From Paragorgia papillata (lineage: Eukaryota; Cnidaria; Anthozoa; Scleralcyonacea; Coralliidae), in NCBI GenBank assembly GCA_035771165.1, contig JAWNZC010000337.1:1290501-1354500 (forward strand): a DNA stretch of 64,000 nt, in the 5' to 3' direction. The stretch's first letter is position 1; the number at the start of each line of letters is the position of its first letter. A program made the position numbers and the translations under genes. Below, in pieces: positions 21,053 through 32,569 of the stretch. Under the pieces are notes generated by a model. The model searched no databases. It was not told where the DNA came from and worked only from the letters and a program-made list of their open reading frames with translations.

Positions 21053-21212
21053 TCCTAGTAAGATGGCCGCCGCTGCTCACTTCCGGCATCAAAACCAGGG
21101 CGCGAGAAACAATAGATGCGCTATCCAGTCCTTTTATAGAGATCAGTGGGCCCTTCTTTTTCTCTCCGTTCTCCGCCCCAGTCCCCAGAAGAAAAAGAAG
21201 GGCCTGATACTC

Positions 21213-21408
21213 AGGCTATGTTTCCATTAACCTTTTTCGCATCGGCGACTGTTGTAATTGTTGTAGAAATAGAACCTGATTCAACTTCTACAACAGTCGC
21301 CGATTGAATTACAACAAGCGTTTCCATTAAGTTGTAATTGTTGTAAGACTTGATCGGCGACAGTCAGCGACTGAATTACAACAATTACAACTATATGGAA
21401 ACCAGGCT
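21213..21408. mobile_element. Palindromic MITE
   Basis: The ends resemble AGGCTATGTTTCC and GGAAACCAGGCT. The interior repeats ATTACAACAATTACAAC and the motif CGGCGACTGT in both orientations, so the whole unit can fold. It lies directly before the truncated gag of the next element and may have caused or followed that truncation. Confidence 0.65.
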
Positions 21409-21417
21409 TTAGTAAAC

Positions 21418-22021
21418 CTCTCAACACATAGAAGACAATACTATGAAGCTTTAGTGACTGCCTTGGCAAATCGATTTGGTACGTCGCACCGAACAGAGAT
21501 TTCCCGAGTAAAGTTTAAGAGCCGCGTTAGAAAGCGTGACGAAGAGTTACCAGCATTAGCAGAAGACATCGAAAGACTGGGATTAACGATACTCTCGCCC
21601 GGGATCAATTTGCTGACTCGTTGCCGGATGATATCATTTCAGTTAGCTAATCGACAACAAAGAGTTTCGGGAAGCGAAGCTAGCTGGAAACGAAGAGACT
21701 TCTCGAAATCCTGCAGAGAAGACCGAGGAGATAGCCAAGAAAGTTGAGAATGCCAGTAACAAAATTACGCAATCAATGAAAAGGCTTGAGGCAATGATGC
21801 GAAATTGTCTTAAAAATTTTAAATCGCCTACGAGGGATTCCAGACGTGAGGGCTGTTGGAGATGTGGTGCTGTTGACCATTTCCGCAGAGAGTGCCCACA
21901 AGCAAGCCCTCCGAGACAGAAAGAGAAATACAGAGAAGACTCGTCCTCGGGAAAGCAACCAGCTTCGGAAAGTCGCGGTCAACGAGGAGGTACGACACCG
22001 TCGTCGGGAAACGACGAGTAG
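21418..22021 (+). pseudogene. Gypsy Gag and zinc knuckle relic
   Basis: The capsid C-terminal segment (Y-E-A-L-V-T-A-L-A-N-R-F-G, then L-P-A-L-A-E-D-I near 21550) begins abruptly after the MITE, so the N-terminus is gone. A frameshift separates it from the nucleocapsid frame starting near 21776. There a CCHC knuckle C-x2-C-x4-H-x4-C (residues C-W-R-C to R-E-C) lies at about 21854-21895. The original function was RNA packaging in the retroelement particle. Confidence 0.85.
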
Positions 22022-22079
22022 CTGGTCTTGGGGGGCGGAGATCAGCTGAAAAAGAAACAAGTAATGCCCCGGAATTTGT

Positions 22080-22708
22080 TGCAAATACTGCTTCAGTTGG
22101 AGAAACGTTGATAGTGGAGGTTAACGTAAGGGTAGTTTGTGTCAGTGTGTAGTCGATACAGGATCACAAACATTACAATTGTTCGACCGGATGTCGCTAA
22201 GGTGATGGCGTCGCCTAAAATTTCCCCGACCAAAACTGTTTTGCGTACAGTCACATGAGAAACAGCTCCAGTCATTGGACGAGGGAAACTGAAGATAGCA
22301 GTAGGAGGTCACGAGATGGAACATGATGTCTGGATAGCGGACATAGTGCAAGAAGGGATAATTGGACTAGATTACGTTATGGCAACCGGCTGTCAAGTGG
22401 ATTTGTCAAGAAAACTTTTGAGGATCGGAAATGAAGAAGTTCCTTTACGCAGCCAAGCGAGGTCTGGCGAGGCAACGTGTTCTCGGGTTATTGTCCAAAA
22501 GACAGTGGCTGTTCCAGCAATGAGTGAAGCCATTATTTCAGGAAAGCTGGAAAAGCCAGGTATCGATATGGGCGAAGCTTGGGCGATGGTAGGACCGCCG
22601 TGCTGCGAAAACAGCAAATTGCTTGTTGACCGAACGCTGGTCGATCTGTCTTCAGATTTATTACCTATAGGAATCATGAATTTAACCAATGGCTATACCT
22701 ATCGCTAA
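22080..22708 (+). pseudogene. Gypsy protease relic
   Basis: The aspartic protease signature V-D-T-G-S-Q is encoded at 22152-22169. The downstream I-I-G-L-D-Y segment (about 22357-22374) lies in a different frame starting at 22316, with stops between. The remaining frame to 22708 would be the protease-RT linker. Not functional as it stands. Confidence 0.75.
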
Positions 22709-22719
22709 AGAAAGGAATT

Positions 22720-23800
22720 GTGGTGGCAACCTGCGAGCCTGTGGCTTACATAAAAACGGCCCTAGAAGAGTCTTTAGAGAAGAATGACAGCTCGGACATG
22801 CACCCGACCGAACCAGAGCTTCCTAAGTATTTGCTGGACTTATTTACTCGTAGTAAATGTTCGATTGGCAAGGAAAACGAAACTCGGTTGAGTAACTTGT
22901 TGTCGAAATTTCAAGACGTATTTTCAAAAGGGCCAGATGATTTGGGCAAAACGGAAGTGGCTACGCATGGGATAGATGTCGGAAGTGCGTCGCCGATACG
23001 ACAGCGCCCTAGAAGACTACCGCTGAAGCAACGAAGCAACCAAATTAATTCAAGAAATGCACGAGCAAGGGGTGATTGAACCATCCAAAAGTCCATGGGC
23101 CTCACCAATTGTGCTTGTCAAAAAGGATGGAACTCAGCGATTTTGTCGACTATCGTAAGTTGGACGAAGTGACGAAAAGAGATTCCTATCCTCTTCCGCG
23201 AGTAGATTCCACACTGGATGCTGTTAGTGGTTCAAACTGGTTTTCGACCTTGGACTTGAAGATTGGGTACTGGCAAGTAAAGATGAATGAAAGCGACAAG
23301 GAGAAAACTGCTTTTACCGCTGGGGAAGGCTTATGGCAATTCAACGTGATGCCCTTTGGATTGTCGAATGCCCCGGTTACGTTTGAACGACTTATGGAAC
23401 GCGTGTTGCAGGGCCTACCATGGACAGTCTGCTTGGTTTACCTCGACGACATAATTGTGCATGCTGGAACGATAGAAGATGAATTTTCTTTGAGAGGCTG
23501 AGACTTGCTTGGTTTGAAGCTAAATGCAAAAAAGTGCAGCCTTTTTCAAAACCAAGTGAGGTATCTTGACACATTGTGAGCGGGAGTGGTATTTCTGTGG
23601 ATCCGAACAAAACAGATGCTGTTCGCAAGTGGTCTGAACCAAAGAATAAGACGGAGGTTAAACGTTTCCTTCGTTTGTGCACTTATTATCGGCGGTTTGT
23701 TCCACACTTTGCAGAAACCGCTAAAGCCTTGTATCTGCTGACAGAGAAAGACAATGAGTTTGTTGGACGTATGAGTGCCAGAGATCGTTCGAGTGATTGA
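22720..23800 (+). pseudogene. Gypsy reverse transcriptase relic
   Basis: The pre-RT linker (22720-23079) and the RT core (23076-23501) are in different frames. The core keeps F-S-T-L-D-L with the first catalytic Asp, M-P-F-G-L-S-N-A and the Y-L-D-D box (about 23440). A further shift leads to the thumb/connection frame (23576-23800) with [12 protein letters not shown]. Catalytic residues persist although the frame is broken. Confidence 0.88.
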
Positions 23801-24234
23801 AAGAATTATTGACGTCTACGCCTATTTTGGCTTATCCAACCCTGGATGTGGAGTTCTGTGTGGACACCGACGCGTCCGATACTGCAATTGGTGCAGTCCT
23901 TTCCCAGATGCAAGATGGGGAGGAGAAGGTCATTGCATATTTCAGCCGAACATTAAGTCGGGCAGAAAGGAATTATTGTGTGACGAGGAGAGAACTTTTG
24001 GCGGTTGTGGCGTCCGTGGAACATTTCAATTATTATCTGTATGGACAGAAGTTTAGGATACGAACTGACCATTCTGCATTGCAGTGGCTGATGAACTTTC
24101 GCAACCCCGAGGGTCAAGTAGCTCGTTGGTTACAGCAATTACAGACGTACGTTTGTAGTGGAACACCGGGCCGGAAGTCGTCACCAGATCGCCGATGCAT
24201 TGTAGAGACGACCGTGTCACGCCGAAGGGTGTAA
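23797..24234 (+). pseudogene. Gypsy RNase H relic
   Basis: RNase H with D-T-D-A-S near residue 24, V-I-A-Y-F-S-R-T-L-S, the Glu segment R-R-E-L-L-A-V-V and R-T-D-H-S-A-L near residue 92. The reading frame drifts out after W-L-Q-Q-L-Q-T-Y, where the domain would normally continue toward the integrase. Confidence 0.85.
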
Positions 24235-24549
24235 ACGTTGTGTAAAATTAGAAGAAAAGTACCAAAACAACCGTGTTGTTCAAAGCATCGATGAATGTTC
24301 GGGCGAGTTCCTGATAAATAACGAGAGCTGGCATGTAGAACAAGGAAAACATGGAAGTCTTATCACCCTTATCAATGCTATGGAACATAATCAACCAAGA
24401 CCTGAATGGTCTGTCATCTCGCCGCAAGATGGAGAGGCGAAAACATTGTGGGCTCAATGGGATAGTCTGCGCTGGAGAAATGACGTGTTGTACCGGGTTT
24501 TGGAGGACCCCAGCGGGGCAACTGAGGTTTTAGAACGAATAGTACCCAA

Positions 24550-25690
24550 ATCACTAACGGAAACGAGTCTTTGATTTTCTTCATGGCTCAAGAACGGGTG
24601 GTCATTTTGGCATAAACAAGACGGTTAATAAAATAAGGGAGAAATTCTACTGGCCCAGGTGTCGAGAGGACGTAAAAAGATGGTGTGAGCAATATGATTT
24701 TGCAGCGCAAGGAAAGGTCCTTCTGGAAGGATTAAAGCGTCCTTGGGTTCCTATGTTGTTGGATATCCCATGGAACGGATAGCCATAAACGTCCTTGGTC
24801 CTTTACCGATCTCTGAAAAAGGTAACAAGTATCTATTGATTGCCATGGATTACTTTACCAAATGGCCTGAGGCCTATCCTCTTCCCAACCAAGAGGCTAC
24901 AACAGTGGCAGAAATACTGGTAAATGAGTTTATTTCTCGTTTTGGAACACCAATGGAGTTACACTCTCACCAGGGGAGGAATTTCGAATCCCACGTGTTT
25001 AGTGAAATGTGTAGGTTCCTGGGGATAAAGAAAACGAGGACGACGCCTTTACACCCCCAGTCGGATGGGATGGTCGAACGTTATTGGAACACCAGTTGGC
25101 AATCTTCGTAAACGAAAATCAGCGGGATTGGGATCAACACATTCCCTTACTGCTGATAGTGTATCGCACTGCTTCCCACGAATCTACAGGAGTGACCCCA
25201 GGAAAGATGATGATGGGACGTCAGCAGATCTCTTGATAGGTCCGTCGTCAGATGAGCATGCAGACTCAAATTCGAAATATCTCGAGAAGTTACGGGAAAG
25301 CATCAACGTTGCCCATGCGTTTGCTCGGAAACGACTGAAATTGACATCGGACAGAATGAAAACGAACTACAACGTCGGTGCCACCGCCAAAAAGCTAAAT
25401 ATTGGGACTGCGGTATGGCTTTACAGACCACAGCGAAAGAAGGGATTGTCTCCTAAATTAACCAAGCCTCATGGAGTGGTCCGTATGTAATCGTGAAGAG
25501 AATAAATGACCTTGTTTACAGAATACGGCTCACTGATCGCAGCAAACCGATGGTTGTTCATCATAACAGACTAAGAGAATACGTGGGTGATAACCCGCCC
25601 AAATTGTCACAACTCGAAGGCACTCAACCATTGTCCAAGACACCTACATGCAGTCCAACAGCCCGGATCCCGGCTGAGAAGGAGCACTAG
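24550..25690 (+). pseudogene. Gypsy integrase relic with lost catalytic residues
   Basis: Remnants of the H-H-C-C domain lie at 24574-24720, with frame breaks. The core frame 24743-25111 retains fold segments such as P-L-H-P-Q-S-D-G and the catalytic Glu (M-V-E-R). The first Asp is replaced by Asn (A-I-N-V-L-G, about 24787) and the second by His (S-H-Q-G-R, about 24970). C-terminal pieces run 25065-25490 and 25493-25690 in shifted frames, ending in V-H-H-N-R-L-R-E-Y, typical of gypsy integrase tails. Confidence 0.88.
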
Positions 25691-25817
25691 GACAAAGAAA
25701 ACGCCAGCCCGATTAAGACCGTGACGATGAACTCGGAAGCTGTTAACGAACAGTATTTAAATCTAGTTTGAATGAAGGGGTCAAATCGGGACGCTTGTGA
25801 CCTAAGAGGGGGGGGAG

Positions 25818-25939
25818 TGTTATGTAAACACTAGCGTGATATGTAAATATATCAATATTATGTAAAATAGTAAGCTATAAATTGTCGGCGAATCGACAAG
25901 GTTTTTTGGGTGTGTAAATAAAGTGCTGAGTACGTAACA
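25818..25939 (+). repeat. Candidate 3' LTR
   Basis: It starts TGTTATGTAAACAC right after a polypurine tract and ends TACGTAACA, giving TG...CA termini with a short terminal inversion (TGTTA/TAACA). AATAAA lies near the end (about 25917). No partner copy exists upstream, so the exact borders are not proven. Confidence 0.6.
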
Positions 25940-26351
25940 ATATCTTCAAGTTGATCTATAGTATTGCAGTCTATTGCTCGTTGTCAGGTCGTGAGTTCCA
26001 AATTTATCTTGGAAAAAACCCAGTTGCAACATCAACTTACAGTCTTTTCCGCATTTCTAGTACTATGCGTTAAATTTGCAAACCACGATAAGAGTGCTAT
26101 AAATTGTTGTCAGATTCATAAGTCGGAAGTAAACCTTTCGATAAAGTTGTGCTGTATGTTAATTGGCTATGTTTGGCAGCTGCATAATTGACGACTTGAG
26201 CCAGGGGTGGTGTTTGCGGCAGAAAGACAGACTTTGGCGGCAGGAGTTTTCTCACAGAAACGCCTGCACTGCAGGCTAGGGGTTATTGCGTTCATGTATT
26301 TCCAGGCATTATATTTTTATTTCATTGCCTTTTCCATATATTAATTAAATA
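25940..26351. other. Gene-free stretch
   Basis: No coding similarity, no repeats of note. The sequence flanks the decayed gypsy element. Confidence 0.4.
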
Positions 26352-26499
26352 GGCCATTTGCAATATGACATTTGATGGCGTTGAGTGACTACAAGTACCA
26401 GAATGCTTTGCCAATATAATTTATTACCACTAAGATACTGGCAAAGCATTCTGGCAGTTGTAGTCAACCAACGCCACCGTACGTCATCGTGCAAATGGC
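26352..26499. mobile_element. 148-bp MITE
   Basis: Inverted arms of about 60 bp share GGCCATTTGCA, GGCGTTG and CCAGAATGCTTTGCC with their complements. ATA flanks both sides (26349-26351 and 26500-26502), a possible 3-bp TSD. Non-coding. Confidence 0.7.
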
Positions 26500-26509
26500 A
26501 TATAGGTAG

Positions 26510-26540
26510 TTTAACACTCTGTACGGTACAGAGTGTTAAA
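26510..26540. repeat. 31-bp near-perfect palindrome
   Basis: TTTAACACTCTGTAC and its exact complement are separated by one base. It lies 10 bp after the MITE. It could form a cruciform or be the target of a dimeric DNA-binding protein. Confidence 0.9.
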
Positions 26541-26600
26541 GTGTACAAAGCACAATTGAAGAACTGTTTACAAACTAAACAAAAACACAAACCTATGTTA

Positions 26601-27018
26601 GGCCCTGTTTACATGAAGCAGATTGAGTGTTTAAGTCAAATCTCCCATGTTGTTTCTCCTTGTTGTGTTTACATGAAGAAGATTGAAAGCCGTTTTCGAT
26701 CTCATCGAAACGAATGGCTGAAGTCAATCCACGCAGTGGAGTGGATTGACTTGAGTCCAGGCTTGAATGTCTCCAATCTGACGCACCTAAACACGGTTTG
26801 ACTTGAAAATGACTGGATACGCATGAGTGACGTTGGTGCGTGTCGTGCTAAATGGCAGACATTGAGGGAAGCACAGCAAGTAGTGTTCCAAAACAGAAAA
26901 CAATGTTCCAGGCAGATCGGAATCTCCATGTATGTACATGTAAACATGTGCCCGGATTGACTTCACTCGCGTTTTTCGATCCGATTGGACTGTCAATCCG
27001 CTTCATGTAAACAGGGCC
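26601..27018. mobile_element. PIF/Harbinger-like MITE, 418 bp
   Basis: The ends GGCCCTGTTTACATGAAGC and its complement (GCTTCATGTAAACAGGGCC) are 19 bp and agree closely. TTA is duplicated at 26598-26600 and 27019-27021. The motif TTTACATGAAG recurs internally at about 26669. The ends resemble those of the 1288-1644 element in starting GGCC. Non-coding. Confidence 0.8.
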
Positions 27019-27021
27019 TTA

Positions 27022-27600
27022 GCAACAACGTAAATGCAAATTATTGCGGGCCCCTAAAAAATGTAAAGTTAAATATAAACTATAATGGAATATAGAATGT
27101 TAAAAACAGCATATCGCTTAGTGATATGAAATTTATCTTGTTGTCAATCAAACTATATACCACTCGTGCATGCGTGTCTATTATTTTCATATTTAAGACG
27201 CGAAGAAAACTAAACTATAGGTAAAATGTTTAGACATTAAACTCGTGATAAGAGCAGTTTTACAGCCATGTGATATAATTATAGGGCCTTACAGGTCATG
27301 ATGTTGATTTAGTAAGACGGGTGTTTTTGGAAGATGCATGATTTTATTTTGTTGTAAATAGTGTACTACAGATTCACATAAAAAACGGAAGTGGGATTGT
27401 GATATTGCGTGAGCAGCTACTTCCCATAGAACTTTACAGCCAATCCAAATCGAGAGAAAAAATAAATTGAATAATAATAACATGCATGTGTAAGATTGAT
27501 TAAAATCTAACTCAACTGTTATGTTAACGATGTGAGGAACTATTAATAATTAATTTTTTCCCCGGTATATATACGTGCTTTTGAAGATGTTTTCACAAAT
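27022..27600. other. Gene-free stretch
   Basis: AT-rich 5' flank of the next receptor. A TATATATA stretch near 27565 could serve as a TATA box but lies about 200 bp before the ATG. Confidence 0.35.
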
Positions 27601-27605
27601 CTTCG

Positions 27606-27700
27606 AGTTTGGTACGTTTTCAGATGACCTATATAATTATACACATACATAGGGGCTATCAAAAGGGACTATTCCAAATAAACTACAAAGCAGTCGACAA
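27606..27700 (+). promoter_or_regulatory. GPCR upstream module, degenerate copy
   Basis: GTTTGGTACGTTTTCAGATG corresponds weakly to the first conserved block (TTGGC...CAGGTGATC). GCTATCAAAAGGGACTATTC followed by AAATAAACTACAAAGCAGTC corresponds well to the second. Ends about 60 bp before the receptor ATG. Confidence 0.45.
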
Positions 27701-27760
27701 ACGTAGTCCAGTATTATAGTACACGCTTCGCAGCTTACGACCATAACACGACAGTTGGAG

Positions 27761-28693
27761 ATGTCAAGAAATTCAGAAAGTTCTAACTCAACGGTTACTT
27801 ACTGGGTAGCAAAATGGCCATCTGTTCCAGTTCCCTGGGAGATCGCTGTAGTAGCGTCTGTGATCAGTGCTATACTTGGTGTTTTTGGAGCTGTGACCAA
27901 CGCACTTGTAATGTTCCTTATTAGTCGAATAAAACGATCAGGAGAACTGGAAAACATGGATATTCTTGTCCTAAGTTTGTGTTTCTCTGACTTCCTTGCA
28001 AGCACTGTAATGCCGCCGCAGTTAATACTTCGTATACTAGCCCGCTCTCGCGTTTCGACAATTCAATCATTTTGGGTTCATGTTACAGCTCACATCACTC
28101 TAACGTCAGGATGTCTTAGTCTGCTTATGGTCACTTTTGATAGATATTTGTCGATTAAATATCCATTTCGTTATGCCGTCCACGTCACCAAGGTAAAAAT
28201 GTACATTTGCTTAGCATTCGTCTGGACAGTTACTTCTAGTATGGTTTTATTTATCTATTTCGATGGAGAAACTGAAACCCAGGTGTATCCTGTACTGGCT
28301 AGCACAGCATTCACGCTCACAATAATTTTTCAAGCAATGATATTTATCATTGTCAAAGCTCAGAATCGTAACGTACAGCAACAGGTCGAAGCAGTTCAGC
28401 ACAACCAAGTCACAGACGACATCTCTCATATGGCAAGACGAAGCAACGCATTCCGTTCAAAGACGAACACGACAGTCTTTTTCATGAGCGCCATTTTTAT
28501 TGCAACCTGGCTACCTTCGGTTATATTTCGCCTTAATTACGTCGTTGATGGTAATGTCACATACTACTTACAGTGGATTCACATTTTTAACATCGTCTTA
28601 CAATTGCATTCTTGCATCAATCCTTACATTTATGTACTGCGCACAAGTCGCATAAAACGTATTTTTGTTGGGGTCTTTGGGGGAACACAGTAG
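27761..28693 (+). CDS. Class A rhodopsin-like GPCR, DRY type
   Basis: 310-residue intronless receptor. I place the start at the ATG at 27761, aligning with the other paralogs' N-terminus; the two codons before it are TTG and GAG. N-glycosylation site at N9 (NST), followed by the family signature T-Y-W. TM1 holds T-N (about 46-47), TM2 S-L-C-F-S-D, TM3 ends D-R-Y-L-S-I (127-129), TM6 has T-W-L-P and TM7 N-P-Y-I-Y. The TM3-start and ECL2 cysteines are missing. The third intracellular loop is short, with several Ser/Thr/Arg. The 3' flank (28733-28800) resembles that of the receptor at 50319, so these two may be close paralogs. Membrane receptor; ligand unknown. Confidence 0.93.
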   Translation: MSRNSESSNSTVTYWVAKWPSVPVPWEIAVVASVISAILGVFGAVTNALVMFLISRIKRSGELENMDILVLSLCFSDFLASTVMPPQLILRILARSRVSTIQSFWVHVTAHITLTSGCLSLLMVTFDRYLSIKYPFRYAVHVTKVKMYICLAFVWTVTSSMVLFIYFDGETETQVYPVLASTAFTLTIIFQAMIFIIVKAQNRNVQQQVEAVQHNQVTDDISHMARRSNAFRSKTNTTVFFMSAIFIATWLPSVIFRLNYVVDGNVTYYLQWIHIFNIVLQLHSCINPYIYVLRTSRIKRIFVGVFGGTQ

Positions 28694-30165
28694 TTTACGC
28701 AGATTCGTAGACGTGTAACCAAGTTTACCTGATTGTTATTTTGCATGCCAGAAGTTTAGTTGCATGCATGGGATGCAGAAGAGTAAAAATGTAGCTTAAT
28801 AGCCTTAATTTATTACGAGAAAAGCTGTAAAGCGAAAATTCGCCAAACTCTGTCCTCAGTGAGATCCTTGCTAAATTAAATATGACATACTATTTGCTTG
28901 CTAATCTTATAAATGTCGTATAATTGTTTTCCACACAGAGTTGAATTACGTCTATAAATAAAAAAAAAACTAACTCGAATGTATAATTTAGAAACGGGTT
29001 TGTACCAGACAAGTTATATGTTTAGAGATTACTAAAGCCAGCTGCAAGCCTTTGCTCATGACTTTCTAGAGATAGCAATCGCCAACCGGCAAACGCTATT
29101 ATACAGTTGAAATATACTTGATAATACTCACCATGTTTTCTTTAAAAAGGTAGATTAGAAACTTAAAGATATTGTGATGGTCGGTGACCTAAATTATGAT
29201 TTTTTTGCCAATGAGAATAAAACTTCTCGTACAAATAGTTCAAATAATTTGAATGACATGTTTAAATTATTTCAAATAAAACATTAAGTAATCACCAAGC
29301 CTACGCGAATTACGAAAGATACTGAGAAATTTCTAAATTTGTTTATGACTAACGCACTAAAAAACTTATCAGTTCAACAGTTGTATGTATATTGGAATCA
29401 ATAATCATACTGTAATTACTGTTATTTAATGACTTGAAGGTTTCTTATATGTAAAAAATATTTTAAAAGTGGTCGACGTAGCTTCAAAAGTAGTCAAAAC
29501 TACAGAAGCCATAATGATTATATATCATCTTAATTCTAAATAGGAATCTAGCAAAATCATTTTCTAGCTAAACTGTGACTGGTAAAAAAATTATGCAAAT
29601 GTATACATGAAAACAATTTAAGGCCGCCTTTAATCAAACGGCTGAAATAGACGACCCCAACAAAGCTTCGAAAAGTAAGAAGTGATTATGCGTATTGGCA
29701 TTGGCTGAACGAACAAAATAAAAAAGCAATGATTAATTGCAACTATCTTAAAAAGAAAAACGAAACGCAAAATAATATTCCCATCAGGCACGCAGGAGCT
29801 AGGAAACGACGTAAATAAACTGATAATTTTAATAAAAAAACGCAAAGAAAACTTATTATAAAAGTACTATAGAAAATAATAAAGGATATCCAAAACAAAT
29901 GTGCATGAAAAATTATATACATGCAATCCATATGTTATTTACAAGGCATGCTATTTACAAGGCAGAGACAGTGATAGAGAATGATCAAGAAATTCCTAAC
30001 TGAAATGCTTAACTCATTCTTGTCCAAGGGCTTTCCCAGAGGTGAATAAAATCGAAAGGTAAGAGTTAATGAATACTTTCGTTTTTCAAATGTTGAACCC
30101 GAGCTCTCAAACTATATACTCTACAAAATAAGATAGAAATTGATGATTGTGTGAAACCGGTTTCC
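28694..30165. other. AT-rich gene-free stretch
   Basis: 3' flank of the receptor, then AT-rich sequence without coding similarity. AATAAAAAAA at about 28957-28968 could serve as a polyadenylation signal. Confidence 0.4.
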
Positions 30166-30305
30166 AACACAACCCAACACAACACAACACAACACAACAC
30201 AACACAACACAACACAACACAACACACCACAACACAACACAACACAACACAACACAACACAACACAACACAACACAACACAACACAACACAACACAACCC
30301 AACAC
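30166..30305. repeat. (AACAC)n microsatellite, about 28 units
   Basis: 140 bp of the pentamer AACAC with three imperfect units: AACCC near both ends and a phase slip at about 30225. Its frames on both strands give artificial Cys/Val- or His/Asn/Thr-rich proteins. Confidence 0.98.
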
Positions 30306-32569
30306 AATTTATTTAACGTGGACAGATACACTTAGCAGGTATTGCCAGTTAGATAATACAAAACAAATATCCTAATATAAAGTACAGAATTACAATATAT
30401 ATAAAGTCCAAGATATTGCAACCGGAGATGTTGTAAAGTTAGTTTTTTTTTAAACTCATGATCTAAATCTCATGAGTTTTTGCTTTGATTAGATAGCGCT
30501 GTAAAGATTCTTATATTCAACTGTTCCCTGTATGCACTCAGGAACCTTTTCAAATGACTGTAAAAAGTGTACATTATATCACCATTTTATACAAAACTAG
30601 AGATAATGAAGAACGTGGAAACTACAGACTAGTTTATGTTTGTTCGTTTTCTCCAAACTTCGATTTTAATTCGTATAATTATTATTATGGCTGTCGGAAA
30701 AGGTAAGGTGGATACGAGAAATGTTTTATAACAATGTAAGACGCACAATGTATATTTTATTTATTTTATATTTTTTATTTATATTCTATATGTTTTATTT
30801 ATTTATTTATTTACTCTATTTATTCTATTCATTCTATTTACTTATTTATTTATTTAATTGTTTCTTCTTCTTTTTTTCTATTTTAGTACGATCTCCCTTT
30901 ATACCATCGAATGCAGTCGAACAGAATTCGGACAAGACGCTAGCTTATATTTTAGAGTTTTCATCTGGTACCTCTCGAATTGTTTTCTTCATATGTTATG
31001 TTCTTATGTCAATCTTATTCCTGGAGCCATCGTTGTGTGCGCTTCAACCTCGTACCAAAGCTCCAGGGCCGCCGAGAGAAATTTTGGGGCCCTAGTCAAA
31101 ACATTCGGTTTGTCCTATTAACTTACCATTATTAATTACATGCCATAAATGGGTCCATTGTGGTGAAAAAGCCATTAAGGGTTCCATGGCAATGATAAAA
31201 TCGGAAAAGACCCAAGGACCCTCTTGCCATTGATAAAAACCCCATATCATTGATAAAGGCCTCGTAAGGGCCCCAATGTACATGTAATGATTAATACTAA
31301 AACTTCAGTTGTTGAATATTAAAGAAGCGAATTCCACAGTTAAGATACTCACTGTAATTATAGTATATCCATTTCTTTCCCTTTGGCCATGAGCTCTCAG
31401 TCAACGACCAAGCTGACTCTCTCTCACGTCATGCCTGTGTGAGCTTATGTCTGATTCGGTTTTATTGCCAACCGACATAATTATTTATCAATATAACTTT
31501 TAGACGTTCCATTAGCTTTTTAGTCATTTTCGAACGACTTTACCCGTATATTTGTACTTATAAACAATAATGGAAAATGTTTTGTATGTTATATGCATGT
31601 AATAAACGTTCTTCATATTTTTCTTTATAGGCGACTTTTTATCATTTCTCAGTTATAGACAGATTATTAGATTCTGCAGGTGTTAGACATTGCGTGCGTG
31701 GGAGTACGGTAGCAAACAGTACAAGACTTCAAGAGCTTGGACGGATATTCGCAGTTTGAAAGTTGTTGTGTGATCAACAGATTAACAGATTATACCAAAT
31801 AATCTGAACAGTGTACGTAAACAAAAATTTGAACAACTTTGCAAAATTTGGTAAAACTAGAATAAAATGGATATTTTGTATGATGGAACTAGAGTTAGAT
31901 TACATTAACGCAACAACAACTCTTCGCCAACATGAACTACTATACGCCTACGTATAAAATCACCAGAATTAAAGAAAAAGTAAATTTGATCAATACAATT
32001 CTTAACATATCTACAGAAATTTAATTTACAGTTAAAAACATAAAAAATGTGGCCTAAAGGCTGAAAGATATAAAATTATTATTTACCGTTAAAAATTATA
32101 AAAGTTCATTGATTGCTTTCATTATTTAATGACCCCTTATTTGAATAGCATGTGTTTTCCTCATTAGTCGGAGCGTTCCAGATAACAAAAGCTCTAGCCG
32201 AAACCTTTTTTCTTGACATTTAGATTTAGGTAACGAAATCAGGTATTAAAAGATTATTAACCGAGAGAACGAGGTCTGTATACGGTAAAATATCCGAGAC
32301 AAAGCTCTTGAGTCTTGACAGTATGGACCAAGCTGCAAGCAAAGTTCGTACAAAAAAAGACTGAGTTCTGATATCTTCCCGTACAGTTCGAATATATACT
32401 AACGTTTATTATCTAGCTATTTTAGGTTTCTCGGAACTTGAAAATTTACGCCAGCAAAATCAACATCCGGGAAAGCAATCCGGATACGGATGTGGAAAAA
32501 GGACGGACCATGGTCTGTCTACAATATATATACGCATTTTTACGAACCGTGCGTTCACCAATCCGAGCT
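30306..32569. other. Gene-free stretch with T-rich block
   Basis: No recognisable gene. 30745-30890 is a run of TTTAT/TTATT, giving spurious hydrophobic frames. 31050-31090 (CAGGGCCGCCGAGAG, then GGGGCCC) resembles an end of a hAT-type MITE, but no partner end is clear. AT-rich beyond that. Confidence 0.4.

Larger units (their letters stand above)
18087..21207. mobile_element. Long foldback element with about 600-bp arms
   Basis: Left arm pieces 18089-18186 and 18402-18915 are complementary to right arm pieces 21053-21156 and 20105-20736. Each arm is split by a different MITE (18189-18397 on the left, 20737-21052 on the right), and each arm supplies the empty site of the other. With both MITEs removed the element has continuous arms of about 610 bp and a roughly 1.2-kb non-coding centre. 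Shared arm motifs include GGCGGCCATCTTACTAGGA and a palindrome around AGGACCCAAGTGGGTCCT. No transposase is present. Confidence 0.85.
21412..25939 (+). mobile_element. Degenerate Ty3/gypsy element, 5' truncated
   Basis: Plus-strand order gag, CCHC, protease, RT, RNase H, integrase and a candidate 3' LTR is preserved, but many frameshifts separate the domains and no 5' LTR was found. A purine-rich tract (AAGAGGGGGGGGAG, ending at 25817) directly precedes the LTR, as expected for second-strand priming. This is a different gypsy lineage from the 12.7-16.3 kb element, judging by the protease, CCHC knuckle and Y-L-D-D box. Confidence 0.88.

Noticed and set aside
30066..30375. Cys/Val- and His/Asn/Thr-rich reading frames
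   Set aside because: Translations of the AACAC microsatellite on both strands.
30721..31095. Hydrophobic membrane-protein-like ORF
   Set aside because: The first 60 codons translate TTTAT-type low-complexity DNA; the rest has no family resemblance.
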